Assembly: GCA_949106495.1 (NCBI GenBank)
Contig: CARYZD010000003.1
Coordinates: 62,001-126,000 of the forward strand
Reading direction: 5' to 3'
Length of the DNA: 64,000 bases
From: an uncultured Clostridia bacterium
GTDB taxonomy: Bacteria > Bacillota > Clostridia > TANB77 > CAG-465
The notes beneath the pieces are model-generated. The model saw only the letters and a program-made list of their open reading frames with translations. It was not told where the DNA came from and ran no database searches. A program made the translations under genes and the position numbers. Positions 44,730-53,624 of this stretch are shown here, piece after piece (within the stretch, counting starts at the first letter, position 1; each line of letters opens with the position of its first letter).

Positions 44730-45044
44730 ATGATTAAACATATAAATAAAAATAATTTTCAAGATGAGGTATTAAATTCTAAAAGACCTGTACTTGTAGA
44801 TTTTTTTGCAACATGGTGTGGACCATGTCAAATGCTTTCACCTGTTTTAGAAAAAATATCTAATTCAAGAGCAGAAATAGATATTGCTAAAATAGATATA
44901 GATAAATCTATGGAACTTGCAAGAAAATATAATATTGAAGTTGTTCCAACAATGATTATTTTTAAAGATGGTAAAGCTGTAAAACAAGTTGAAGGTTTTT
45001 ATAGTGAAAATGAAATAATGTCACTTATTGAACAATATATATAA
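44730..45044 (+). CDS. trxA: Thioredoxin
   Basis: A 104-residue thioredoxin with the redox motif ATWCGPCQM (Cys31/Cys34) and the cis-proline in EVVPTMII. It reduces protein disulfides in the cytoplasm. AAGGAGG precedes the ATG. It is followed after 17 bases by an FTR-like gene, so the pair is probably one transcript and functionally linked. Confidence 0.94.
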   Translation: MIKHINKNNFQDEVLNSKRPVLVDFFATWCGPCQMLSPVLEKISNSRAEIDIAKIDIDKSMELARKYNIEVVPTMIIFKDGKAVKQVEGFYSENEIMSLIEQYI

Positions 45045-45061
45045 TTTTAGGAGGGATTTTT

Positions 45062-45241
45062 ATGAAAGGATATATATTAAATCCAGATAAAGAATACGTT
45101 AAGAAAATTATAACAGGAATATACAAAAAAGATGGTCATTGTCCTTGTAGGGTAAATGTAGATGATACTACTTTATGTCCATGTGATGAATTTATAGAAA
45201 AAGGAATTTGTAAATGTAAATTATACATTCCTAAAAGTTAA
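45062..45241 (+). CDS. Compact ferredoxin-thioredoxin reductase-like protein (59 aa)
   Basis: A 59-residue protein that carries all six cysteines of the FTR catalytic subunit as CPC (27-29), CPC (39-41) and CKC (50-52): GHCPCRVNVDDTTLCPC then KGICKCKLY. In FTR these hold a 4Fe-4S cluster beside a redox disulfide and pass electrons from ferredoxin to thioredoxin. The gap between first and second pair is shorter than in the plant/cyanobacterial enzyme. AGGAGGG precedes ATG 45062; it is adjacent to thioredoxin. Activity is inferred, and no variable (alpha) subunit is visible. Confidence 0.8.
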   Translation: MKGYILNPDKEYVKKIITGIYKKDGHCPCRVNVDDTTLCPCDEFIEKGICKCKLYIPKS

Positions 45242-45264
45242 AAAATAAATATTCTTTCAAAAAA

Positions 45265-45292
45265 ACTCCACATTTTAAGTGGAGTTTTTTTT
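45265..45292. terminator. Bidirectional terminator between FTR-like gene and dnaJ-like gene
   Basis: Perfect stem ACTCCAC / GTGGAGT with a 7-base loop and T/A runs on both sides; serves the two convergent genes. Confidence 0.85.
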
Positions 45293-45950
45293 ATGACATT
45301 CCAGAATTTATATCTGTTTTATTTTCTTCTTTTTGACTGTTATCATTTGTTTCATTGTCTTTATCTTCATCGTTTTGATTTAAATTTGAGTTATCCACAT
45401 TAGGTTGATTATTATTTTCTTGTTTATTTTGATTATTATATTTATACTCATAATTTGGACTATATTTATTATTTTGAGTATTTTCTTTCTCATTTTCTAC
45501 TTTATTTTCTTGCTTTACATTTTGTTTTTGTTCTTTTTCTTGATTACCTGCAATAGCATTTCCAATTAAAAAAGCTAAAATGAATATAACTATAATAGAA
45601 ATTACTACTAAAACTTTATGTTTTTTAATGAATTCTTCAATTTTAAATTCTTTATAATTTTTATTATCTTTTACATTAACTTCTTTCTTTATAATATCAT
45701 CTTCAACTATTTCATCTAATGATACATTTGGATTTACTTTAAAGCCTTCGTCATAATCATATAAAAGACGTTTATTCTCATCACTTAAAGTCTCATATGC
45801 CTCATTAATTTTTTTAATCATTTCTTCTGCATATTGCTTATTTCCAGTATATGAATCTGGATGATATTTTTTTATTAAAGCTCTATATGCATTTTTTATT
45901 ACTTCTTGTGAAGCATTAACACTTACCTCTAATATTTCATAATAGTTCAT
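45291..45950 (-). CDS. Membrane-anchored J-domain protein
   Basis: A 219-residue protein with an N-terminal J domain (NYYEILEVS, YHPDSY with the HPD motif, LSDENKRLLYD), a central membrane helix (VLVVISIIVIFILAFLIG) and a Lys/Asn/Gln-rich, low-complexity outer tail. It would recruit DnaK to the membrane on the cytoplasmic face. It is not the DnaJ of the main chaperone system, lacking the zinc and C-terminal domains. ATG 45950 follows GAGG. Confidence 0.85.
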   Translation of the reverse strand: MNYYEILEVSVNASQEVIKNAYRALIKKYHPDSYTGNKQYAEEMIKKINEAYETLSDENKRLLYDYDEGFKVNPNVSLDEIVEDDIIKKEVNVKDNKNYKEFKIEEFIKKHKVLVVISIIVIFILAFLIGNAIAGNQEKEQKQNVKQENKVENEKENTQNNKYSPNYEYKYNNQNKQENNNQPNVDNSNLNQNDEDKDNETNDNSQKEENKTDINSGMS

Positions 45951-46065
45951 ACGCATTTCCTCACTTATGTTATACCACATAATATTAAATTATTAAATAA
46001 AAAATTATATTTTACTCATTTTTAAATAATTAAAATCATATAAATTTATATATAGGAGGTTTGAA

Positions 46066-47325
46066 ATGAATCCATTTACATTTGATTCACCAATTACTGG
46101 TCAAAAATATTTAAACTGGAAGGAAATTTATCCTTGTGCATATGATAAAAATAAAACAAGTCCATATACAAAAGCACGTGTTATTCTAATGAATGGTTGT
46201 GAAACAGAACAAGTATTTTTTCTACATCAATTTAATAGAAATTGTACAGATAATAATTTAAGAAGGGAACTAGCAAAACTAAGAAGAATTGAACAACAAC
46301 AGCAAAAAAAGGTTCAATGCTTAAAACCAATTAATGAAAATATACTAGAGGAAACTATCATATATGAATTACTTGCAGTAGACTTAACAGCAAGAATGGC
46401 TCAAAATGAACCAGATCAATACGTAAAAGCAGCTCTAGACTTTGCATTACTAGAAGACTTTGACCATTTATATAGATATTCTAATTTAATGAAACTAGAA
46501 TATGGTCAAGATGCTGAATACTTAGTTGGTAGATATACTGAAATAATGCCAGCAAGACCTACAATAGCACATCATAGATGTCCAGTAGATACTATTAGGA
46601 GATTTAACAGTAGTGATGTTTGTACTATAACAAAACTACACTGTAATATTATAACTGCTGCTGAGCAACAAACTATGAATTTTTATATGAACGTTTGTAA
46701 TCTATATCCATCGGATTTAGGAAGAAGATTATATCAAGAAATTGGTATGGTAGAAGAAGACCATGTTACTCATTATGGAAGTCTATTAAATGCATCTATG
46801 ACATGGTTAGAAAATCTTGTAATGCATATGTATACTGCTTGTTATTTATATTATTCTTGTCTTGAAGATGAATGTGATCCACAAGTAAAATGTGTATGGA
46901 AAGAATGTTTTTACCAAGAAGTAGCAAATCTTAAAGTTGCTGCAAAATTATTAGAAGAATACGAAGGGAAACATTGGAACTGTGTTGTAGGAAATGACGG
47001 TACTTTCCCAGAATTATTAAATTTAGGACCTAATGTAGAATATGTAAGAGATGTATTAAAAAATACAGTTTGTTTAACATCATTAAAAGAAGACTATTGT
47101 CCTGTAAATATGATGCCACTAGATAGCGATTTCTTTAAATATCAAGCAATAGTTAATAATGATGTCGAATGTGTTCCAAGTCATAATACAATTTGCAAAA
47201 CAATATATAAACTATCTAAGGATTATAGATATGAAAAGGCACCTAATCCAATAAAAGTATTAAGAAATAGAAAAGAAGATAATACTTGTCTTGGAAGAAT
47301 TCCTTGTGAATGTGAAGAAGAGTAG
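46066..47325 (+). CDS. Cys-rich ferritin-like diiron-type protein, uncharacterised (419 aa)
   Basis: No named family that I recognise. The centre reads as a four-helix ferritin-like bundle: an E in YELLAVDLTARMA, ED-x-DH in LLEDFDHLYRYSN, an E in TAAEQQTMNFYM and ExxH in MVEEDHVTHYGSLL, enough ligands for two metal ions. The rest has many cysteines (about 19), including CLEDECDPQVKCVWKEC and a C-terminal CLGRIPCEC. It lacks a signal peptide. AGGAGG precedes the start. It faces a His-rich CobW GTPase, so a role in metal or oxygen handling is plausible (inference). Confidence 0.65.
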   Translation: MNPFTFDSPITGQKYLNWKEIYPCAYDKNKTSPYTKARVILMNGCETEQVFFLHQFNRNCTDNNLRRELAKLRRIEQQQQKKVQCLKPINENILEETIIYELLAVDLTARMAQNEPDQYVKAALDFALLEDFDHLYRYSNLMKLEYGQDAEYLVGRYTEIMPARPTIAHHRCPVDTIRRFNSSDVCTITKLHCNIITAAEQQTMNFYMNVCNLYPSDLGRRLYQEIGMVEEDHVTHYGSLLNASMTWLENLVMHMYTACYLYYSCLEDECDPQVKCVWKECFYQEVANLKVAAKLLEEYEGKHWNCVVGNDGTFPELLNLGPNVEYVRDVLKNTVCLTSLKEDYCPVNMMPLDSDFFKYQAIVNNDVECVPSHNTICKTIYKLSKDYRYEKAPNPIKVLRNRKEDNTCLGRIPCECEEE

Positions 47326-47358
47326 ATATAAAAATCTACTCTTCCATTTTATTTAATA

Positions 47359-48540
47359 TTAAATTTCAGATAAACATTCATCAAGTCTTTTTATTATAGC
47401 CTCTTTATCCATGTCTTTTCCAATAAATACAATTTTATTCATTCTGTCTCCACAAGCTTCATCCCAGACTTTTTGTATTTCAGGATTATATTTTAGTATT
47501 TTATCTATTTCATATCTTGGAGCTGCAGCAATCCATTGTCCAGCTTCAGAAATTGTTCTTTGTTTACCAGCTTGTTCAAAACAATATGACATATAATCAT
47601 CATCACTAAGCCATATTAATCCTTTTGCTCTTATTATAGTTTTTGGAAATTCATCTAAGAAATTTTCAAATTTTTTAACTCTAAATGGTTTTCTTCTATA
47701 ATATACAAATGAACTAATTCCATATTCTTCTGTTTCTGATTCATCATGATGATGGTGATGACCATGTTCATGTTCATGTTCATGTTCATGTTCTTCCTCT
47801 TCATCAACATCACTTTCTAACTCTTCAATCCAACCAGCACTAACTGATGCTTTATTAAAATCAAAAAGATTAGTATTTAAAATTCTATCTGTATCAACTT
47901 TTCCATAATTTGTTTCAATAATTTTAGCATTAGGTTGTAATTTTTTAATTATAGCTTTAACTTTATTTAATTCTTTTTCTGATACTTCATCTACTTTATT
48001 TAATATTATTGTATTACAAAATTCAATTTGTTGAATAAGAAGATTTTCTATATCTTCATCATCTATATTTTCACTTACAAGATTATCTCCACAACCAAAT
48101 TCAGTTGCAAGTCTTAGTGCATCGACAACAGATACAACATTATCTAATCTGCATATTTTAGGTAATCCATATTGTTCTGTAGAATCAGATAAAACAGTTA
48201 TTGTTTGAGCTATTGGAATTGGCTCACATATTCCACTTGCTTCAATTAAAATATAATCAAATTGTTTAGTTTTAATTATATCTACAATTTGTTGCATTAA
48301 ATCTACTTTTAAAGTACAGCATATACAACCGTTTGTTAGTGGTACTAAACTATCATCTGTTTGGTTTACTACTCCGCCCTTAGCAATTAAATCTGCATCT
48401 ATATTTACTTCTCCTATATCATTTACAATTACTGCAACTTTATATCCTTTTTGATTATTTAAAATATGATTTATTAAAGTTGTTTTTCCTGAACCTAAAT
48501 ATCCAGTAAGTAATGTTATTGGAACTATTTTATTATTCAT
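47359..48540 (-). CDS. CobW/COG0523 metallochaperone GTPase with His-rich loop
   Basis: A 393-residue G3E GTPase. Walker A GYLGSGKTT, metal motif GCICCTL (CxCC), switch region and NKVDE guanine specificity motif are present, then a long acidic/His loop with alternating EH followed by HHHHH (about 250-265) and the CobW C-terminal domain. Family members deliver zinc, cobalt or iron to target enzymes. The His loop hints at zinc or nickel/cobalt. A four-copy hexanucleotide repeat encodes the EH stretch. Confidence 0.88.
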   Translation of the reverse strand: MNNKIVPITLLTGYLGSGKTTLINHILNNQKGYKVAVIVNDIGEVNIDADLIAKGGVVNQTDDSLVPLTNGCICCTLKVDLMQQIVDIIKTKQFDYILIEASGICEPIPIAQTITVLSDSTEQYGLPKICRLDNVVSVVDALRLATEFGCGDNLVSENIDDEDIENLLIQQIEFCNTIILNKVDEVSEKELNKVKAIIKKLQPNAKIIETNYGKVDTDRILNTNLFDFNKASVSAGWIEELESDVDEEEEHEHEHEHEHGHHHHHDESETEEYGISSFVYYRRKPFRVKKFENFLDEFPKTIIRAKGLIWLSDDDYMSYCFEQAGKQRTISEAGQWIAAAPRYEIDKILKYNPEIQKVWDEACGDRMNKIVFIGKDMDKEAIIKRLDECLSEI

Positions 48541-48595
48541 TTCTCTCTTCTCCTTTTTTCTTTAGTTATTATACACCAAACCTTACAAAAAATAA

Positions 48596-48625
48596 AGAGA
48601 AAAATGAAGCAGATATAATCTGCTC
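48596..48625 (-). terminator. Terminator after P-type ATPase gene
   Basis: Minus-strand stem AGCAGAT / ATCTGCT with a 3-base loop, followed after a few bases by TTTTTC. Confidence 0.5.
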
Positions 48626-48631
48626 CACTTA

Positions 48632-51259
48632 CTAATCTTTAAAAAACTTTGCAATAATTGGTTTTGATATTTCAATAAATAAAAATGCTAATATATTCAC
48701 TAAAAGAATTATTAATACTTGCATTATAGTTAATTGTGTAATTTTAAATATTTGACCAATAGGTGTACAGAATACTAATATTTGCATTATAGTTAATATT
48801 ATCATACCTATATTCATAGTCTTATTAGAAAACAGTCCTTGTTTAAATATTGGCTCTTTAAGATTTCTACAATTAATCGCATATACCATTTCCTGAACAA
48901 TTATACATAAGAAAGCCATAGTTTGAGCAACATCTGCACCATATGAAATTTTAGAGAAATGATATACTAATAATCCAGAAATCCCTTCAAATATTGAAGA
49001 AGCTGCAAGTGTTGCAATAATAAATGGTGTAAAGAAAGGTCTATTTACTGGTTTTGGTTTTCTTTTCATTATTCCCTTACTTGCTCTTTCAAATGCTAGA
49101 CATATAGATGGAATAGAGTCAGTAGCTAAATCTATATATAAAATATGTATTGGTAAAAATATCTCAGCTTTCATTAATAATCCTGCAATAATAATTATCA
49201 TTTCTGCAAAATTACTAGATAGAGAGTAAATTATATCATTACGTATATTATCATATATTTTTCTGCCCTCTTCAACCGCATCAACTATTGTACTAAAGCT
49301 ATCATCAACAAGTACAACATCTGCAACACTTTTGGTTACTTCTGTTCCTGTTTTACCCATTCCAATTCCAACATGAGATAATTTTATTGCTGGTGCATCA
49401 TTAACACCATCTCCTGTCATAGCAACAACTTTTTCTTTAGCTTGCCATGCCTTTACAATTCTTACTTTATGCTCTGGTTGTACTCTGGCATATACACTAT
49501 ACTTATCTACTACATTAATTAGTTGTTCATCACTAAGAGTATCTAATTCTTTTCCCTCTATTGCAAAATGTCCTTTCTCAAGTATACCTATTTCTTTTGC
49601 TATTGCAGAAGCAGTACTAAGGCTATCTCCTGTAATCATAACAGGTCTAATTCCAGCCTCTTTACATTTTTTAATAGATTCTTTAACAGTCTCTCTTGGT
49701 GGATCCATCATTCCAACCATACCAACAAATACTAAATCATTTTCAAGATTAGAAATCTCATCATCATTTGGAATATTATCCAAAATTTTATATGCAAATC
49801 CAAGAACTCTTAAAGATTTATCTGCCATTTCCTTTTCAAACTTAGATATCTTTTCATTCTCAGCTTTATTCATTGATAAAATATTTCCATTTTCATAATA
49901 ATTTGAACATTTTGAAAGTAATGAATCTAAACTTCCCTTAGTAATTGATACTACTTTTCCAGATAATTCATTAACAGTTGTCATCATTTTTCTATCTGAA
50001 TCAAAAGGAATTTCAGCAACTCTTTTATTATTATCTACAATTGACTTTGGATTATATCCTCTATCCATAGCATATTTAAATAATGCTGTTTCTGTAGGGT
50101 CTCCTATTAAATTAGACTCATCTTCTATATCAATCTTTGTATCATTACAAAGTACCATCATATTAATAATTAAATCACTATTTTCTATAAGTTCCTTTTC
50201 TACTTTATAATTTTTATTATTAAATATGACTTCTTTGACTTTCATTTTATTTTGTGTTATTGTTCCAGTTTTATCTGAACAAATAACATCTATTGAACCT
50301 AATGTCTCAACTGATGATATCTTTCTTACAATTGTATTTTTCTTTGCCATAGAAGTAGTTCCAAGAGATAAAGCAATTGTTATAACTGCAGGTAATCCCT
50401 CTGGAATAGCTGCTACTGCAAGAGAAATACAAAGCATAATAGTCTCCATTAGTTCATTTCCAACTACTATTCCATATATTAATAACATTCCTATAATTAT
50501 TGCTATTATAATAGATAAAGTTTTACTAATATTATTTATTTTTATTTGTAAAGGAGATAAAACCTCTTTATCTTTTTGAACTGATGATGCAATTTTTCCA
50601 AGTTCGGTATTCATTCCAGTTTGTACAACTACAGCATTAATTTTACCATATACTACATTACAACCAGAATATATCATATTTGTTCTCTCATTTATTTGAG
50701 AATTAGAATCAACCTTTTCTACATCTTTTTGCACCATTTCACTTTCTCCAGTAAGCATTGATTCATCTACACTAGATGATACCTCCCAAATTACTCTTGC
50801 ATCTGCTGGTACTCTATCTCCCGCTTCAAGCTCAATAATATCTCCTGGTACAATTTCTTCTGAAGAACATATCATAACTTTTCCATTACGCTTTACCTTT
50901 GCATTTGGGGTAGTCATTTTCTTTAAGCTTTCAACTGCTGATTCCGCTTTAAGTTCTTGAACAAATCCCATTATAGCATTTATAACTACAACAGCTACTA
51001 TAACAATTGTATCTGTATATGGCTCATTATTTACTTTAGCACTAATTCCTGAAAAAATAGCTGCTACAATTAAAATAATAATCATCAAATCCTTAAATTG
51101 GTCTATAAACTTAGATAAATTACTCTTTTTATTTGTTTCTTTTAATTTATTTAATCCATATCTATTAAGTCTAGATTTAGCTTCATCTATACTTAATCCA
51201 TCCTCTTTTGTCTGCAATGAATGAAATGCTTCATCTACATCTAAATCATAATATTTCAT
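48632..51259 (-). CDS. Ca2+-type (P2) cation-transporting ATPase
   Basis: An 875-residue P-type ATPase with about ten membrane helices. Phosphorylation motif CSDKTGTITQNKM, actuator LTGESEMV, hinge GDGVNDAPAIK, and the metal-site sequence VAAIPEGLPAV in helix 4 that marks the Ca2+/SERCA-type branch. N-terminal cation-ATPase domain begins MKYYDLDVDEAF. It would expel Ca2+ (or Mn2+). GGAGG precedes the start. Single gene. Confidence 0.93.
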   Translation of the reverse strand: MKYYDLDVDEAFHSLQTKEDGLSIDEAKSRLNRYGLNKLKETNKKSNLSKFIDQFKDLMIIILIVAAIFSGISAKVNNEPYTDTIVIVAVVVINAIMGFVQELKAESAVESLKKMTTPNAKVKRNGKVMICSSEEIVPGDIIELEAGDRVPADARVIWEVSSSVDESMLTGESEMVQKDVEKVDSNSQINERTNMIYSGCNVVYGKINAVVVQTGMNTELGKIASSVQKDKEVLSPLQIKINNISKTLSIIIAIIIGMLLIYGIVVGNELMETIMLCISLAVAAIPEGLPAVITIALSLGTTSMAKKNTIVRKISSVETLGSIDVICSDKTGTITQNKMKVKEVIFNNKNYKVEKELIENSDLIINMMVLCNDTKIDIEDESNLIGDPTETALFKYAMDRGYNPKSIVDNNKRVAEIPFDSDRKMMTTVNELSGKVVSITKGSLDSLLSKCSNYYENGNILSMNKAENEKISKFEKEMADKSLRVLGFAYKILDNIPNDDEISNLENDLVFVGMVGMMDPPRETVKESIKKCKEAGIRPVMITGDSLSTASAIAKEIGILEKGHFAIEGKELDTLSDEQLINVVDKYSVYARVQPEHKVRIVKAWQAKEKVVAMTGDGVNDAPAIKLSHVGIGMGKTGTEVTKSVADVVLVDDSFSTIVDAVEEGRKIYDNIRNDIIYSLSSNFAEMIIIIAGLLMKAEIFLPIHILYIDLATDSIPSICLAFERASKGIMKRKPKPVNRPFFTPFIIATLAASSIFEGISGLLVYHFSKISYGADVAQTMAFLCIIVQEMVYAINCRNLKEPIFKQGLFSNKTMNIGMIILTIMQILVFCTPIGQIFKITQLTIMQVLIILLVNILAFLFIEISKPIIAKFFKD

Positions 51260-51335
51260 ATCAATACCTCCTCAGATAATTATAACATAACTAAAATAAT
51301 TATTCTTTATAAAATCAAAAAAATATAAAATTTGC

Positions 51336-51366
51336 AAAAAAAAGATTATAGTTAAAAAACTATAAC
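51336..51366 (-). terminator. Terminator after the small helical protein gene
   Basis: Minus-strand stem TTATAGTT / AACTATAA with a 4-base loop, then TC and eight T. Confidence 0.7.
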
Positions 51367-51373
51367 CTATCCT

Positions 51374-51667
51374 TTAATAATTTACTTTTAAATAATTATA
51401 TGTATTTTTTAGTAATTCAATTTCATCTAAATAACTAAAATCATTATTTACTATTCCTTTTCTTAACATTTCAATATGAGTTAAGAATTTTGGATATTCA
51501 TTCATTACTTTAGTTGTATAACAATAAAAATCTTCATTTTTTGGCACTTCTACATTTTTCTTATTTAACATTTTACCAAATAATTCTACATATTTATCTT
51601 TCATTAAGTCTATTGCGTCGTCATATCTTTCTTCATTTAAAAGTACATCTATTTTTACGTCTTCCAA
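51374..51667 (-). CDS. Uncharacterised small helical protein (97 aa)
   Basis: No recognised family. Helical and charged, with a leading helix-turn-helix-repeat-like segment (LLNEERYDDAIDLMKDKYVELFG). The best ribosome site (GGAGG) points to a TTG start at 51665-51667; a longer frame to 51691 has its start upstream of that site. Followed by a terminator, so monocistronic. Confidence 0.55.
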   Translation of the reverse strand: MEDVKIDVLLNEERYDDAIDLMKDKYVELFGKMLNKKNVEVPKNEDFYCYTTKVMNEYPKFLTHIEMLRKGIVNNDFSYLDEIELLKNTYNYLKVNY

Positions 51668-51768
51668 TTTTCTTTTCCTCCAATTGCACACGTGTATATT
51701 ATAACATATTTAAAGCAAAATGTAAAGTTATGTAATCTAAAATATAATAATACATATAAAATAATAAA

Positions 51769-51799
51769 AAATTAAGAGTGATTTATTTTCACTCTTAAT
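51769..51799 (-). terminator. Terminator overlapping the end of the transglutaminase-like gene
   Basis: Perfect 11-base stem ATTAAGAGTGA / TCACTCTTAAT, with T-rich sequence following on the minus strand. The stop codon lies in the stem. Confidence 0.8.
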
Positions 51800-52481
51800 T
51801 TTGTGGTATATTCTTTTGCATTTTATGGTCTTTATAAAATTCACTATTTTCTTTTAAGAAATAGTTATATGATATTGTACCATTTTTTGTTAATTGATTG
51901 TTATATGTTATATCTATATTATACCATTTCCCATACAAATTTACCATATTCCAAATATGATTATCACTAGCAACTTCATTTCCAATGTCTCTTGTAGCTA
52001 TTGAATCTATATTTAATTGGTCCATTATAAATTTAAAACCATAGGTATAACCTGCACATACACTCTCTTTTGTGTCAAAAATAGAAACAATAGATTGAAA
52101 TTCATGTACATTATCTTTACTATATTTAGTATACGTAGCAAGATTAATTAATTTGTCATGTACATATTTTATTTTTTTATAATCATTCTTCTGTTTTTTA
52201 GCTCCATTTACAATTTCCATATAAACTGGTTCTATACGAGCTTTAATTGCTATAGCTTCTTCTTCTGTGTAATAATATTTAAGTTGTATACTTTTATTTG
52301 TACATATTTTTGTATCATTAACTTGTGGAACTGCAATATAATTATCCATCCAAAATATTTCAGGATGATCAAGTAATAATGCAGCATATGTTTCTTCAAG
52401 TTCAACTACTGTTAATTCCTCTAGTTGAGTAGAAAAATCTTTTCTAAATTGTAAATATGATTCTTTCATTTCATTATACAA
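51795..52481 (-). CDS. Transglutaminase-like membrane protein; start out of frame by one base
   Basis: The in-frame ORF (228 aa from TTG 52481) has a transglutaminase-like core: Cys in ESVCAGYTYGFKFIM, His in SDNHIWNMV and Asp in WYNIDITYN. The frame stays open upstream to about 52684 and encodes a membrane helix (FCNIVIVFVVLFVVYIIFF) and a linker (VEAFANESDYTVY), so the real protein should be about 297 residues, membrane anchored. The only well-placed start, ATG 52687-52689 behind GGAGGTGG, is followed by A5 and is one base out of frame. See findings. Confidence 0.7.
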   Translation of the reverse strand: MYNEMKESYLQFRKDFSTQLEELTVVELEETYAALLLDHPEIFWMDNYIAVPQVNDTKICTNKSIQLKYYYTEEEAIAIKARIEPVYMEIVNGAKKQKNDYKKIKYVHDKLINLATYTKYSKDNVHEFQSIVSIFDTKESVCAGYTYGFKFIMDQLNIDSIATRDIGNEVASDNHIWNMVNLYGKWYNIDITYNNQLTKNGTISYNYFLKENSEFYKDHKMQKNIPQN

Positions 52482-52810
52482 AATTTGTTCTTTTTCTGTT
52501 AAAGTTGTTTTCCACCATTCATATACATGCCTTCCACTATATACTGTATAATCTGATTCGTTAGCAAAAGCTTCAACAGCTATTCCATCTGAGCTTCTCC
52601 AAAAGAAAATAATATATACAACAAATAGTACAACAAAGACAATAACAATATTACAAAAGATATCGCTTCCATCGCCGTTTCTTTTTCATATAACCACCTC
52701 CATTTTTTTATTAAAATCAAATGATTTTCTCTAAACATCTGCCTTAATTATACCACTTTTGTATGTTTATGTCAACTTTTAACAAATTTAATAAGTATAT
52801 TAAGCAAAAT

Positions 52811-52835
52811 AAAAAGGGCTATTTTGCCCTTTTAA
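52811..52835. terminator. Terminator after the small-gene cassette
   Basis: Stem AAAAGGGC / GCCCTTTT with a TATTTT loop, symmetrical and usable on both strands. Confidence 0.8.
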
Positions 52836-52837
52836 AA

Positions 52838-53038
52838 TTATCTATAACCAGTACCTTCATCATTATACTCGTAGAAATCTCTTGATTTTAAATTTCCACA
52901 TTTAGTACATATTGTACAAATATAATCTCCAGATAAAATTAGATATTCTCCTATTTCTAAGTATTGTCTATATTCATGTCTACAAAACATTCTTTTTATA
53001 AAGTTCTTTTTCTTTGGTATATCCATATTATTTGGCAT
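52838..53038 (-). CDS. Small zinc-ribbon-like protein (66 aa)
   Basis: A 66-residue basic protein with FCRHEY and YICTICTKCGNLKSRDF, a C-H...CxxCxxC arrangement likely to bind one zinc ion. GGAGG precedes the ATG. Last gene of a cassette of four very small genes. Function unknown; phage or mobile-element origin is possible. Confidence 0.6.
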   Translation of the reverse strand: MPNNMDIPKKKNFIKRMFCRHEYRQYLEIGEYLILSGDYICTICTKCGNLKSRDFYEYNDEGTGYR

Positions 53039-53072
53039 ACTATACCTCCATTAAACAAAAAATTATTACCTT

Positions 53073-53366
53073 TTATTTTATTCTTAAGGATACATTACCA
53101 TTAGTATCAATGTCACCATTAATATCTCCATAGCAATTAACATTTCCATTTGTATCTATGTTTCCTTCAACATTTCCACTAACTTCAACGCTTCCATTTG
53201 TAGTAATATTTCCATGTACATCTCCATCAACTTCAATATTAATAATACAATTATCTGAATAATCTTTTGTATTAAATTTCTTTCCATTTATTATTACAAC
53301 ATTATCTTTAACAATAATATCATTTACTTTATTAGTATCAATTGATTTACCATTTATTATAATCAT
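53073..53366 (-). CDS. Bactofilin-like beta-repeat protein (97 aa)
   Basis: A 97-residue protein whose second half is a short-period repeat (GDVHGNITTNGSVEVSGNVE, then GNIDTNGNVNCYGDINGD), the pattern of a right-handed beta-helix as in bactofilins and related 'polymer-forming' proteins. It is much shorter than real bactofilins, with four or five turns. Its first half looks like a small beta unit (IIINGKSIDTNK). GGAGGTA precedes the start. Could self-assemble; unproven. Confidence 0.6.
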   Translation of the reverse strand: MIIINGKSIDTNKVNDIIVKDNVVIINGKKFNTKDYSDNCIINIEVDGDVHGNITTNGSVEVSGNVEGNIDTNGNVNCYGDINGDIDTNGNVSLRIK

Positions 53367-53394
53367 TTAAATACCTCCAAAAATTTCATATTTT

Positions 53395-53577
53395 TTATTT
53401 GTTTTTTTCTTCAGTATATGAACATGGTTTTCCATCTGAATTTACCATTACTATTGGTGCTAATCCGTCATAACTCATATACATCACTTTTGTCTTTGTA
53501 TCATAGAATATCTCAATATCAGCAAAATCAAAAAAATTAGTTCCAATATACTTAAATCTATTTATCTCTTTACTCAT
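53395..53577 (-). CDS. Small protein, DUF6440-like (60 aa)
   Basis: A 60-residue protein (IFYDTKTKVMYMSYDGLAP, then VMVNSDGKPC) with the look of small phage/accessory proteins that describe a 'D-x-x-T-x-V-x-Y' beta hairpin. AGGAGGATAAAG precedes the ATG. Second gene of the small-gene cassette. No function can be given. Confidence 0.55.
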   Translation of the reverse strand: MSKEINRFKYIGTNFFDFADIEIFYDTKTKVMYMSYDGLAPIVMVNSDGKPCSYTEEKNK

Positions 53578-53624
53578 ATCTTTATCCTCCTAAATATATT
53601 AATATTTTAGTTAAATAATAACTA

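Noticed and set aside
47757..47800. Hexanucleotide tandem repeat
   Set aside because: It encodes the EH repeat of the CobW metal-binding loop, a common feature of the family, so it is not a separate element.
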